This document shows positions 54,894-63,346 of a stretch of DNA of 64,000 bases, piece after piece. A program made the position numbers and the translations under genes. Within the stretch, counting starts at the first letter, position 1; each line of letters begins with the position of its first letter. Below the pieces are notes generated by a model. The model was not told where the DNA came from and made no database searches. It saw only the letters and a list, made by a program, of their open reading frames with translations. This DNA is from Lacimicrobium alkaliphilum (GTDB lineage: Bacteria; Pseudomonadota; Gammaproteobacteria; Enterobacterales; Alteromonadaceae): the NCBI RefSeq assembly GCF_001466725.1, contig NZ_CP013650.1, positions 3,038,001 to 3,102,000 of the forward strand, written 5' to 3'.

Positions 54894-56611
54894 GAATCAC
54901 TGTCATCCATACTGCAAACCCGCAGTACCTCATCCACGCTGGTAACACCCCGAGCCGCTTTACGCAAACCATCGTCAAGCAGTGAACGATTGCCGTTTTT
55001 TCGGGCCAGCTCACGGATTTCGCTCACCGGTGCCCTTTGGGTGATCAACTCGCGCATGGCGGGTGTCACTGATACCAGTTCATAGACGCCAACACGCCCC
55101 CGGTACCCTTTACCATGACATTCATGGCAGCCTACCGGCTTTCGCCAGTTTCCCTGTATTTGCTCAGCTTCAATAAAAGTCGGGGCTTCGGCTGGCTCAC
55201 TGCAATGGGAACAAAGTTTTCTGACCAGGCGTTGGGCCTGTACCCCCTGTATAGTTGCGGCGACCAGATAAGGTTCGACACCGATATCACTTAAACGGGG
55301 AAATACCGAACAGGCATCATTGGTATGCAGTGTGGATAAAACCAGGTGCCCGGTAAGGGAAGACTGCACGGCGATATCGGCGGTTTCTTTGTCTCGGATC
55401 TCTCCGACCATAATTACGTCAGGGTCCTGGCGTAAAAAGGTACGCAGCGCTTTGGCAAAGGTATAGCCAATATCCGGCCGCGCCTGTACCTGAGTAATAC
55501 CGTCAACCTGGAATTCCACCGGATCTTCAACGGTAACGATTTTTTCCTGGCCGGTTTTAATATCGGCCAGTAAACCATAGAGGGTAGTAGATTTACCCGA
55601 GCCCGTGGGGCCGGTAACCAACACTATGCCATTGCTCAGATGCCCCCATTCGCGAATAAGCTGCAGATGGTCGCTTTCAAAACCCAGCCCTTCAAGAGAG
55701 AGCTCATCCCGTTTTTTTGGCAACAGGCGCATAACAATCGACTCGCCATGCACATCCGGCGCCGTAGAAACACGTACGTCGTATTCCCTGTTGCCGGCGC
55801 GGGTGGAAAAGCGGCCATCCTGAGGTAAGCGCCTTTCCGCAATATCCAGTTGCGACAATAGTTTCAACCTTGATGCTATAGCCGGAAAACGGGCCATAGG
55901 CTGCTGCATAAACTCGGTCATACGGCCATCAACCCGGAATCGCACCACCATATTCTGTGCGCCCGCTTCGATATGAATATCTGAAGACTCGGCCTGAATA
56001 GCGCGCTCGATAATACTGTTGACCAGATTGACCACCGGTGCTTCTTCGGCCAGTGCTGCTATATCTGTATTAGTTTTGCCAAACAGTTCTGACACCGCCC
56101 GCTCTCTGGACAAGTCGTCAGCAACCGATGCGGCCATGGCGGGCGTTAACAGATGACCGGTCACAGAATGATTTTCAGAAACGCTTTCGATCACACTTAA
56201 TGCAAAGGCATTGGTTGGGTCGGTACAATAAAGTTGCAGTTCTTCCTGATTGTCTGACACCACAAAAGTGTTGTTATCCAGACACCAGTCCACACTCAGT
56301 CCCAGGGCTTTGCAACTGCTCAGTACTTTACTGGCTGAGGGGCACTGTGCCACATTGGCAATAAGCGGCCAGTTCAATGCTTTACTGATTGCTGCGCACA
56401 GAGAATCTTCACCGCATAGACCCAGGCGGGAAATTGCAGCACTGAGTGTGCAGCCTGCCTCACTGGCGGTACGCTGAGCCATTTCTACATCAGCCTGACT
56501 CAATACTTTCGAGCCGAGCAGATGCTGTGGGAGCTGACGATCAAGGAAGGAAGATTCAATATGCAGTTGCGCAGTCAAATTAGTACTTATCTCCATAATT
56601 GACAGCATCAT
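54890..56611 (-). CDS. gspE: Type II secretion ATPase GspE
   Basis: 573 residues. Cytoplasmic hexameric ATPase that drives pseudopilus growth. Walker A at about residue 331 (VTGPTGSGKSTTLYG), the Asp box VTVEDPVEFQVDGI, Walker B region DPDVIMVGEIRD, His box SSLTGHLVLSTLHTNDA. A zinc-type module CSHC...CHEC at about 468-500. The N-terminal domain (about 25-190) resembles the GspE/PilB N-terminal binding domain. First gene of the minus-strand set and divergent from gspL. Confidence 0.95.
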   Translation of the reverse strand: MMLSIMEISTNLTAQLHIESSFLDRQLPQHLLGSKVLSQADVEMAQRTASEAGCTLSAAISRLGLCGEDSLCAAISKALNWPLIANVAQCPSASKVLSSCKALGLSVDWCLDNNTFVVSDNQEELQLYCTDPTNAFALSVIESVSENHSVTGHLLTPAMAASVADDLSRERAVSELFGKTNTDIAALAEEAPVVNLVNSIIERAIQAESSDIHIEAGAQNMVVRFRVDGRMTEFMQQPMARFPAIASRLKLLSQLDIAERRLPQDGRFSTRAGNREYDVRVSTAPDVHGESIVMRLLPKKRDELSLEGLGFESDHLQLIREWGHLSNGIVLVTGPTGSGKSTTLYGLLADIKTGQEKIVTVEDPVEFQVDGITQVQARPDIGYTFAKALRTFLRQDPDVIMVGEIRDKETADIAVQSSLTGHLVLSTLHTNDACSVFPRLSDIGVEPYLVAATIQGVQAQRLVRKLCSHCSEPAEAPTFIEAEQIQGNWRKPVGCHECHGKGYRGRVGVYELVSVTPAMRELITQRAPVSEIRELARKNGNRSLLDDGLRKAARGVTSVDEVLRVCSMDDSDS

Positions 56612-56644
56612 CGCCTGGACACTTCTCAGTGCCTGAAGAAGCCG

Positions 56645-56673
56645 TTAAACTATTGACGTTATTCGGGTATATT
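56645..56673 (+). promoter_or_regulatory. Candidate promoter of the gspL-M-C-D set
   Basis: TTAAAC, 17-base spacer, TATATT, ending about 37 bases before the TTG start at 56710. Only the -10 is close to consensus. Confidence 0.35.
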
Positions 56674-56709
56674 ACACCATAGAAAGTTTAAAAATGAAGT
56701 GATTTCACC

Positions 56710-57645
56710 TTGACCTCAGCATCGTTACCCCAACTTCCTGCTCGCCTGGATCAATGGCTATCCAGTGTGAACCAGTTTTTTTTCCCCGCCCGGGAGGCGG
56801 TGGATGAGCAGAGCCGTACCCTGTATGTATTCAAAGCGTTCCCGGCACAACTCAAAGCCCGGGAGATCAAACAGTGGGTTGAGCTGCAGCAGCACGCTCT
56901 GTCGCCTTTTGAAAACGGCGACAGATATGCGTACCAGAGCCGTCATGGTCTGCATTTATGGTTCAGCCAATCCCCCTTGCAGGGCATTCCTGAAACGGCT
57001 TTACAAAGCGCTATGCCTGATGGTGAACATTTTGTGCAGGGTAAAAAGTTCTGTTATCGACAGCAATGGCGAAGTGGTCTGATGCAAAGTTGTGTCACGC
57101 TGACAAGCAACAACGATGAACATCAGCTTGAATCTCTTGGCTTAGGCAATAACAAGCCCTGGGCGATGCAGCGGAAACTCGATGTGGTCGTGCGGGATGC
57201 AAACAGCTGGCTGATATTCTGTAGCTTTGTGTTGTTATGTGGTCTGCTGTGGTCTGCAGCAGGTTATGCTACCCTGAGCGCCCAGCAGGTTCGGGCAGAG
57301 CAACGGGCAGAACAATTGACAGACAGCCTCGGCAGTAAATTGAATCAGCAGGCGGCGGTAAGAGCAGGGCAACAACAATTGGCCTGGTTACAAAACTGGC
57401 AGAGCCAATACGGTGTATTACCTGAAAGCTTCGCTGTTATCGCGTCAGCGATCAGTGAACAAGGTGAATGGAAAACCAATCAGATTCGTTGGCAGAATCG
57501 TACTATCGAAGTTGAATTTACTTCAGCGCAAGTAGATATTGCCGCACTTGTCAGTGCTGTTGAAAACACCGGGTTGCTCAGAGATGTCAATATTCGTCCG
57601 CAAACCAGCGGTGATGCATGGATCCTGGAGGCAAGATTTCCGTGA
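56710..57645 (+). CDS. gspL: Type II secretion GspL-like protein
   Basis: 311 residues. Bitopic inner-membrane protein: a cytoplasmic N-terminal half (about 1-160), one membrane helix (about 165-190, SWLIFCSFVLLCGLLWSAAG), then a coiled-coil and periplasmic ferredoxin-like end. Size and position next to GspE/GspM-like genes fit GspL, which couples the ATPase to the membrane platform, but the N-terminal half is shorter and less conserved than usual, so it also resembles PilN/MshI. Start is a TTG with no clear ribosome-binding site. Confidence 0.65.
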   Translation: MTSASLPQLPARLDQWLSSVNQFFFPAREAVDEQSRTLYVFKAFPAQLKAREIKQWVELQQHALSPFENGDRYAYQSRHGLHLWFSQSPLQGIPETALQSAMPDGEHFVQGKKFCYRQQWRSGLMQSCVTLTSNNDEHQLESLGLGNNKPWAMQRKLDVVVRDANSWLIFCSFVLLCGLLWSAAGYATLSAQQVRAEQRAEQLTDSLGSKLNQQAAVRAGQQQLAWLQNWQSQYGVLPESFAVIASAISEQGEWKTNQIRWQNRTIEVEFTSAQVDIAALVSAVENTGLLRDVNIRPQTSGDAWILEARFP

Positions 57646-58232
57646 TTTTCGAGCAACGCTTCTCCGCTTTGGTTAACAGTCAGGCGGTACAGGAATACCG
57701 CAGCAATAAACGCCTGCAATGGATGGTGGTGGGTATTGCCGTTATTCTGATCTTGTCAGTATTAAAAGCTCTGGCCGACAGCCGCACAGAGCAACAGGCA
57801 GAGCTGAAAACTCAGCAGGCCCTGGTAGCCCGGTTACAAGCTGCGGCAGACAGCCCGGTGGATGAGTCGCAGATGGATTCGATGATGTCGATGCTCGACA
57901 AGGCCAATAAGCAAATCCCTGAGGCCGATTCTAAAAGCATTGCCGAAGCCAAGGCGTTGGCCGCCATTGAACAGAATGTCGGCCATTTGATCACCCGTAA
58001 ACGTCTGAATCTGGTTGGCGCTGATGAACATATTGCCGGCACTCAGACATATTGGTCCGTAAGATTGAACCTGGCCGGACAACTTAAAGGCGACAAACTC
58101 ATTGCTTTTTTAAAGCACTTCGACAGCAGCAGTACCAGTAGTCGCATTGCCTCAATGCAATATGCTCCAAAAACATCTGACTCTGTCAATGTGGTGGTAG
58201 ATTTGCTCTACAAACAGGTGGTCAATGAATAG
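57642..58232 (+). CDS. gspM: Type II secretion GspM-like protein
   Basis: 196 residues from the GTG at 57642, which overlaps the gspL stop (GTGA); GGAGG lies 10 bases upstream. An ATG 8 codons earlier is possible. Short cytoplasmic end, one membrane helix (RLQWMVVGIAVILILSVLKA), then a coiled coil and a small periplasmic domain. This is the GspM arrangement; the partner is GspL. Sequence conservation is low, as usual for GspM. Confidence 0.7.
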   Translation: MIFEQRFSALVNSQAVQEYRSNKRLQWMVVGIAVILILSVLKALADSRTEQQAELKTQQALVARLQAAADSPVDESQMDSMMSMLDKANKQIPEADSKSIAEAKALAAIEQNVGHLITRKRLNLVGADEHIAGTQTYWSVRLNLAGQLKGDKLIAFLKHFDSSSTSSRIASMQYAPKTSDSVNVVVDLLYKQVVNE

Positions 58233-58701
58233 CCGCCTGTTACTATTTGCAGGTTCCCTGTTGTTGCTCAGTGCACTGGGTGGGGCTTTGCTGAATCTCT
58301 ATGGTCTGCCAGAGTCGGAGCTAAATGCAGACACTGCGTCGCTGTCTGAATTTAAGCGATTGAGCAACGATTGGCAGGCTGTGTTGTCACAGCTACCGCA
58401 ATTTGTGCCGCCAAAAAAGACTGAGTCGGTTGTAACCAAAGCAGAACCGCGCCAGCCAAAAATCAGTGATGGCCTGTTGGTAGCTATTGTTGCCGATAAA
58501 CCCAGGTCAGCGGTGGTTATCGTCAGTGAGCAGAACGATGGGCAACCCATGCAACTGGCAGAGGGTGACAGCTGGCTGGAACCCTGGGAAATTGACAGGA
58601 TAGAAACCGATTTTGTGGTCTGGCACAACAGCCAGACCGATGAGCAATACACTCAGACGCTGTTTCCACAAGGAAACGAGTCAGACAAAGTACAAGAATA
58701 A
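58225..58701 (+). CDS. gspC: GspC/PilP-like inner-membrane connector protein
   Basis: 158 residues. N-terminal membrane helix (LLLFAGSLLLLSALGGALL), a Pro/Lys linker, then a small periplasmic domain (ISDGLLVAIVADKPRSAVVI, EGDSWLEPWEIDRIETDFVV) shaped like the homology region of GspC or the PilP domain. It should bind the N-terminal part of the secretin. No PDZ domain follows, so it is a short GspC or a PilP-like protein. It overlaps gspM by 8 bases and gspD by 1. Confidence 0.6.
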   Translation: MNSRLLLFAGSLLLLSALGGALLNLYGLPESELNADTASLSEFKRLSNDWQAVLSQLPQFVPPKKTESVVTKAEPRQPKISDGLLVAIVADKPRSAVVIVSEQNDGQPMQLAEGDSWLEPWEIDRIETDFVVWHNSQTDEQYTQTLFPQGNESDKVQE

Positions 58702-60881
58702 TGGAAATTAATTTACCTATGCCGAGCCAATATCTGAATACGTCACCCCTTAACAGAAAGCTTGTCATCATAGCGTTGGTTGCAGCAGTGGCTGGTTGTG
58801 CCAGCCTGCAGACCTCCACGGAGCGCATGGCTCAGAGAGACCAGCAGATATTTACCAAACCTTTGCGCGCAGCCAAAGCCCTTCCGGATGACCCTTCAGC
58901 TACCCTGAGTGAATCTGAAGAACAACAGCAACAGACGGGCATGGAAGTGTTCAAGGCCCCATCTCTGAGCGTGGAACAGGCAGAAACCCAGGCCAGGGAA
59001 GTGATAGTGCCGGGTTTAAGCGACAACAAGGTCAGCCGCCTGTCATTCAACAACATGCCGGTGGGCGCCTTTATCAATGAAGTGTTCGGCAACCAGTTAG
59101 GGCTGAATTTTGTGGTGGAGCCCAATGTCAAAAACACCCCCGATCTGGTCACCATGCGCATAACCCAGCCGGTGTCGGAAAAAGAGCTTTATTCCCTTGC
59201 CACCCAGACACTGAGATCCTACGGGGTGACCACCTTTGTCAAAGAGAATGTGCTGGTATTTGACTTCTCAGAGGAGGCCGCCGGCGGCGAAACGCCCCTT
59301 TTGATCAGTGGCCGTACCCTGCCTGAGGTGCCATCTACCAGCCGGCCGGTATTCTATATTCATCCCTTGTCGGCAGTAACTACACCGAATGTACGCAGTT
59401 GGCTGACCCAGTTATTTCCCCGCAAGGAACTGGATATCAAAGAAGATCCCGCCCGCAATGCGATCATTCTGGTGGGCAGCCAGCGTGTGGTGGAACAGGC
59501 CCTGGTCGCCACCAGATTACTGGACAAGCCGACTATGGAAGGCATGCACAGCCGTATTATCCGCCCCAGCCTGAGCACCGCGTCGGATCTGGCCACCAAT
59601 CTGGAAAAGGTCCTGTCAGCCCAGGGCTATTCGGTCAGACAAACCGACGGGACATCGGCCGTGCGCTTGTTGCCGCTCGATTCGGTGGGGCAACTGGTGG
59701 TATTCGCCCGTTCCCAACCAGTGCTGGAGCATATTATCGACTGGGCGCAAACGATGGAAAAAGAGCGGCATAACACCATCGAAAGCGGCCTGTTCAGTTA
59801 TCAGGTGCAAAGCACCCAGGCCAATCATATTGTGCAGGTGCTTAACAGTCTGGGGGTGGCCAACTATTCCGGTGGCACTTCTTCGGAGTCAGAGCGCGAC
59901 AATGGCGGTAGTGGCAGCAACGTTAACTCACCGCGTATGAGCTCACAGAGAACACCAACAAACAATGAAGATGCCAAAGGCCGTTATGCCGTCGATGAGC
60001 AGCTCAATACTATTCTTTACAGCGGCAGCGGCAAGGACTGGCTGCAGGTATTGCCGATTATCAAGACCCTGGACAAGCCGGCGCCCTCAGTAATGGTGGA
60101 GATAATCCTGGCCGAAGTGACCCTGGAAAATACCCAGCGCTCGGGGGTGGAATGGCTGACCGATGTCAGCTTCGGCGGATTCAGCGGCACTGTAGGTACC
60201 CTTGATCGGCTGGGGCTGAGCGGGGGCGGCATGCTGATGAACCTGAATACCGCCGGCGCCACACGCGCCGTGCTCAACGCCTTCTACCGCAATGACAAGG
60301 CCACCATACGCTCAAGGCCACGTATTATGGTCAAAAGCGGCGGCGAGGCCTCTATCGATGTGGGGAACGAAGTGCCGGTACTGACCCAGCAAAGCCAGAG
60401 CACCCAGAATCCGGATGCGCCGGTGGTGGCCAGCATTAATTACCGCAAGACCGGGGTACTGCTGGATGTGAAACCCACCGTGCATGCCTCAGGCTTTGTG
60501 GATGTGGAGATTAACCAGGAACTGAGCGAAGCCATCGGCACCGAGTCCAGTGAAATAGACTCGCCGACTATCCTTAACCGCAATATCAGCACCACGGTTA
60601 CCTTGCGTGACGGCGGCTCTGTACTGATTGGCGGGCTGATCTCTTCCAATGCCTCAAACGGCCGGCAGGGCATCCCGTTCCTCAGCCAGTTACCGTTTCT
60701 GGGGAAAATGTTCAGCAGCGATACGGAAGAAAAGACCCGCACCGAACTGATGATTATGATAATTCCTTATGTCCTCAGTTCTCCGGATGAGGCTGAATCC
60801 CTGACCGACGATCTGCAGCGGGCCAGGATTGATGAGATCACCGCAGAGATTTCGCCGCCAGCCGACACCCTTGAAAATTGA
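58701..60881 (+). CDS. gspD: Type II secretion secretin GspD
   Basis: 726 residues. Outer-membrane channel of type II secretion. Signal peptide with lipobox-like VAGC (Cys33), so it may be lipidated and need no separate pilotin. N-domain repeats (about 105-185, 205-280, 285-360, 370-480), a Ser/Gly-rich gap at about 395-420, then the C-terminal secretin domain (about 490-690) with VPVLTQQ, the QGIPFLSQLPFLGKMF signature and ELMIMIIPYVL. Long compared with MshL. Followed by a repeat block. Confidence 0.92.
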   Translation: MEINLPMPSQYLNTSPLNRKLVIIALVAAVAGCASLQTSTERMAQRDQQIFTKPLRAAKALPDDPSATLSESEEQQQQTGMEVFKAPSLSVEQAETQAREVIVPGLSDNKVSRLSFNNMPVGAFINEVFGNQLGLNFVVEPNVKNTPDLVTMRITQPVSEKELYSLATQTLRSYGVTTFVKENVLVFDFSEEAAGGETPLLISGRTLPEVPSTSRPVFYIHPLSAVTTPNVRSWLTQLFPRKELDIKEDPARNAIILVGSQRVVEQALVATRLLDKPTMEGMHSRIIRPSLSTASDLATNLEKVLSAQGYSVRQTDGTSAVRLLPLDSVGQLVVFARSQPVLEHIIDWAQTMEKERHNTIESGLFSYQVQSTQANHIVQVLNSLGVANYSGGTSSESERDNGGSGSNVNSPRMSSQRTPTNNEDAKGRYAVDEQLNTILYSGSGKDWLQVLPIIKTLDKPAPSVMVEIILAEVTLENTQRSGVEWLTDVSFGGFSGTVGTLDRLGLSGGGMLMNLNTAGATRAVLNAFYRNDKATIRSRPRIMVKSGGEASIDVGNEVPVLTQQSQSTQNPDAPVVASINYRKTGVLLDVKPTVHASGFVDVEINQELSEAIGTESSEIDSPTILNRNISTTVTLRDGGSVLIGGLISSNASNGRQGIPFLSQLPFLGKMFSSDTEEKTRTELMIMIIPYVLSSPDEAESLTDDLQRARIDEITAEISPPADTLEN

Positions 60882-60894
60882 TTAAGCGGCCCTA

Positions 60895-61045
60895 TTGTAG
60901 GTCGGACTTTAGTCCGACTTTCACTGAAAGATACGGTTCTTGTCGGATTGGCTGTTCTTGTCAGATTGGCCGATGAATGCGTCCATGCAACATCGGCATA
61001 CCGTCCATCCATGGACATAAAATCCGACCTACAACCATGGACATA
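60895..61045 (+). repeat. REP/BIME block between gspD and the small exported protein
   Basis: Hairpin GTCGGACTTTAGTCCGAC at 60901-60918 and a degenerate composite unit at about 60960-61032 (contains TACCGTCCATCCATGGACAT). No gene. Confidence 0.8.
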
Positions 61046-61081
61046 AATTCCGACTTTTTTTAGCGTGAGGAACCTAAAATT

Positions 61082-61525
61082 ATGAAAAAATTACCTGTTA
61101 TCGCGCTGCTGGCTGGTATCGGTTTCAATGCCGCAGCCAGTGCCGAAAACGATAAACAAATTCCACAAATAAACGGTTTTGATTGTGCTGACGCTATACA
61201 GAATGTGATTCCGCTTCTAGGGCGAGGGGAATTAGTAGAGACCTTTGTTCCTCTGGATGTGGAAAATGAACTTAAACGCCAGCATAAAAGCTCTGTGCTT
61301 CAATCTATAAACTGCACGGCAGAACCAGAAATAAAAGGCGCCACCATTAAAGATAAAGAAAGTGGCGAGGCGGTATTATCGCGTTTATCTGTCACCTTTC
61401 CACTGGAAATCAGTGTTGCCGCCGGAAAGCAAACTATGGATATGGTAGTACACCAGCAGTATCTGGCTGAAAACCTGGAAACCACCGATCAGCGCAAGGT
61501 GACCCAGAAATTTATTGTTAAGTAG
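61082..61525 (+). CDS. Small exported protein of unknown function
   Basis: 147 residues. Signal peptide KKLPVIALLAGIGFNAAASA, then a soluble domain with two Cys (GFDCADAI, INCTAEPE) likely to pair. No family recognised. Its position, next to the gsp genes on the same strand, makes a role in secretion or surface assembly possible but unproven. The TAG stop is the TAG of a GTAGGTCGG repeat. A purine-rich GAGGAA lies 9 bases before the ATG. Confidence 0.65.
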   Translation: MKKLPVIALLAGIGFNAAASAENDKQIPQINGFDCADAIQNVIPLLGRGELVETFVPLDVENELKRQHKSSVLQSINCTAEPEIKGATIKDKESGEAVLSRLSVTFPLEISVAAGKQTMDMVVHQQYLAENLETTDQRKVTQKFIVK

Positions 61526-62241
61526 GTCGGAAAGCGAATACAGGGATGTATTGTATCGCGAACCTAAGGATGGAATTTATTCCGACAATCGTGCTAACTC
61601 CCTCCACCCAGTCAGATTGGCCGATCTTGTCGGATTCAAATCCGACCTACGACAATGGACATAAATTCCGGCCTACCACAACGCACCAACCTGTAGGTCG
61701 GACTTTAGTCCGACAAATGCAACAACGCCCACCATCGCTGTTGGATTGGCTGATTTTGTCGGATTCAAATCCGACCTACAACCATGGACATAAAATCCGA
61801 CCTACGACAATGGACATACATTACGGCCTACCACAACGCACCAACCTCGTAGGTCGGACTTTAGTCCGACAAATGCAACAACACCCACCATCGCTGTCGG
61901 ATTGGCTGATCTTGTCGGATTCAAATCCGACCTACGACAATGGACATAAATTCCGACCTACCACAACGCGCCAACCTGTAGGTCGGACTTTAGTCCGACA
62001 AATGCAACAACACCCACCATCGCTGTCAGATTGGCCGATCTTGTCGGATTCAAATCCGACCTACAACCATGGACATAAAATCCGACCTACGACCATGGAC
62101 ATACATTCCGACCTGCCACAACGCACCAACCTGTAGGTCGGACTTTAGTCCGACAAGTGCAACAACGCCCACCATCGCTGTTGGATTGGCTGATCTTGTC
62201 GGATTGAAATCCGACCTACGACAATGGACATACATTCCGGC
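61526..62241 (+). repeat. Tandem REP/BIME array with 129- and 155-bp periods
   Basis: Type C hairpins at 61697, 61853, 61982 and 62137 (spacings 156, 129, 155) and type B' or B hairpins at 61629, 61758, 61914, 62043 and 62198. The long units differ from the short one by one extra CATGGACATAAAATCCGACC-type subunit of 26-27 bases. One reading frame runs through the array (61546-62136) only because the units keep phase; it is not a gene. Confidence 0.9.
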
Positions 62242-63318
62242 CTACAATAATGGGCGCCACCAGTTTTCATTATTCAGGTACCAATGCAGGGTCTTTTTGA
62301 TGCCCGATTCAAAGGATTCTGCAGGTTGGTAACCTAACTCTGCATTGGTCTTGGTGGCATCGATGGCATAACGGCGATCATGGCCTGGTCTGTCATCGAC
62401 AAAGGTAATCAGCGAGGCGCTGTTTTGCTTGATGGCAGATTCGGCTGACGCAAAACGCTGCGCCAGAGAACTGTCTTCGGCGAAGGCCTTGTCCATCAGG
62501 GCACAAACTAGCTTAACGATATCAATATTGGCCCATTCATTGTGGCCACCAATATTATAGTTCTCCCCTACCCGGCCTTTTTGCAGTACCAGCTCAATAC
62601 CGCGGGCGTGATCTTCTACATATAACCAGTCACGAATTTGCTGACCATCGCCATAAACCGGCAAAGGCTTGTTCTGCAGGATATTGGTGATAATCAGCGG
62701 AATCAACTTCTCCGGGAAGTGATAAGGGCCGTAGTTATTGGAACAATTACTGGTTGTCACCTGCAGCCCGTAGGTATGGTGGTAAGCCCTGACCAGATGA
62801 TCACTGGCGGCCTTACTGGCCGAATAAGGTGAGTTGGGCGCATAGGCTGTATCTTCGGTAAATGCCGGATCGTCGGCTGACAGCGTACCGTACACTTCAT
62901 CGGTGCTGACATGATGAAAGCGGTGTTCTTTTGATGCTTGCCCCCTGGCTTTTGGCTCATCAAGCCATTTCTTTTTTGCCGCTTTAAGCAGGCTGTAGGT
63001 GCCGATAATATTGGTTTCAATAAAGGCATCGGGGCCGGTAATGGAACGATCCACATGAGATTCGGCGGCAAAATGCACTAAGGTATCGACCTGATGCTGT
63101 TCAATCAGTTCCTCAACCAGGCTGGTGTCGCAGATGTCCCCTTTGACAAAGGTAAACCCAGGGTGCTGTGCCACCGTGTTCAGGCTGGCCTGATTACCGG
63201 CGTAAGTCAGTGCGTCCAGCACAATCACTTTATCCTCAGGGTGTTTTGCCAGCCAGTAATGTACAAAGTTGGCTCCGATAAAACCGGCACCGCCGGTGAC
63301 TAACAGATTCTTGTTCAT
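62242..63318 (-). CDS. rmlB: dTDP-glucose 4,6-dehydratase
   Basis: 358 residues. Second step of dTDP-L-rhamnose synthesis (cytosol, NAD+). Rossmann motif GGAGFIGANFV; catalytic DE in STDEVYG and YxxxK in YSASKAASDHLVRAY; SNNYGPYHFPEKLIPLI is diagnostic. The stop TAG is taken from the GTAGG of the adjoining repeat, so the C-terminus (WWRPLL) may be slightly altered. It is 28 bases downstream of rmlD, and rmlA and rmlC are presumably beyond the window. Confidence 0.97.
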   Translation of the reverse strand: MNKNLLVTGGAGFIGANFVHYWLAKHPEDKVIVLDALTYAGNQASLNTVAQHPGFTFVKGDICDTSLVEELIEQHQVDTLVHFAAESHVDRSITGPDAFIETNIIGTYSLLKAAKKKWLDEPKARGQASKEHRFHHVSTDEVYGTLSADDPAFTEDTAYAPNSPYSASKAASDHLVRAYHHTYGLQVTTSNCSNNYGPYHFPEKLIPLIITNILQNKPLPVYGDGQQIRDWLYVEDHARGIELVLQKGRVGENYNIGGHNEWANIDIVKLVCALMDKAFAEDSSLAQRFASAESAIKQNSASLITFVDDRPGHDRRYAIDATKTNAELGYQPAESFESGIKKTLHWYLNNENWWRPLL

Positions 63319-63346
63319 CGCAAAATTCTTCTCTTTTTGAAACGGG

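Noticed and set aside
50706..60881. MSHA or type IV pilus locus
   Set aside because: The GspG calcium-loop, five pseudopilins H-K plus G, and the secretin length match type II secretion; no pilin-specific genes (mshA, mshO, mshQ) are seen.
61546..62136. 196-residue open frame through the repeat array
   Set aside because: It consists wholly of in-phase repeat units, has no ribosome-binding site and repeats the same peptide; an artefact of the array.
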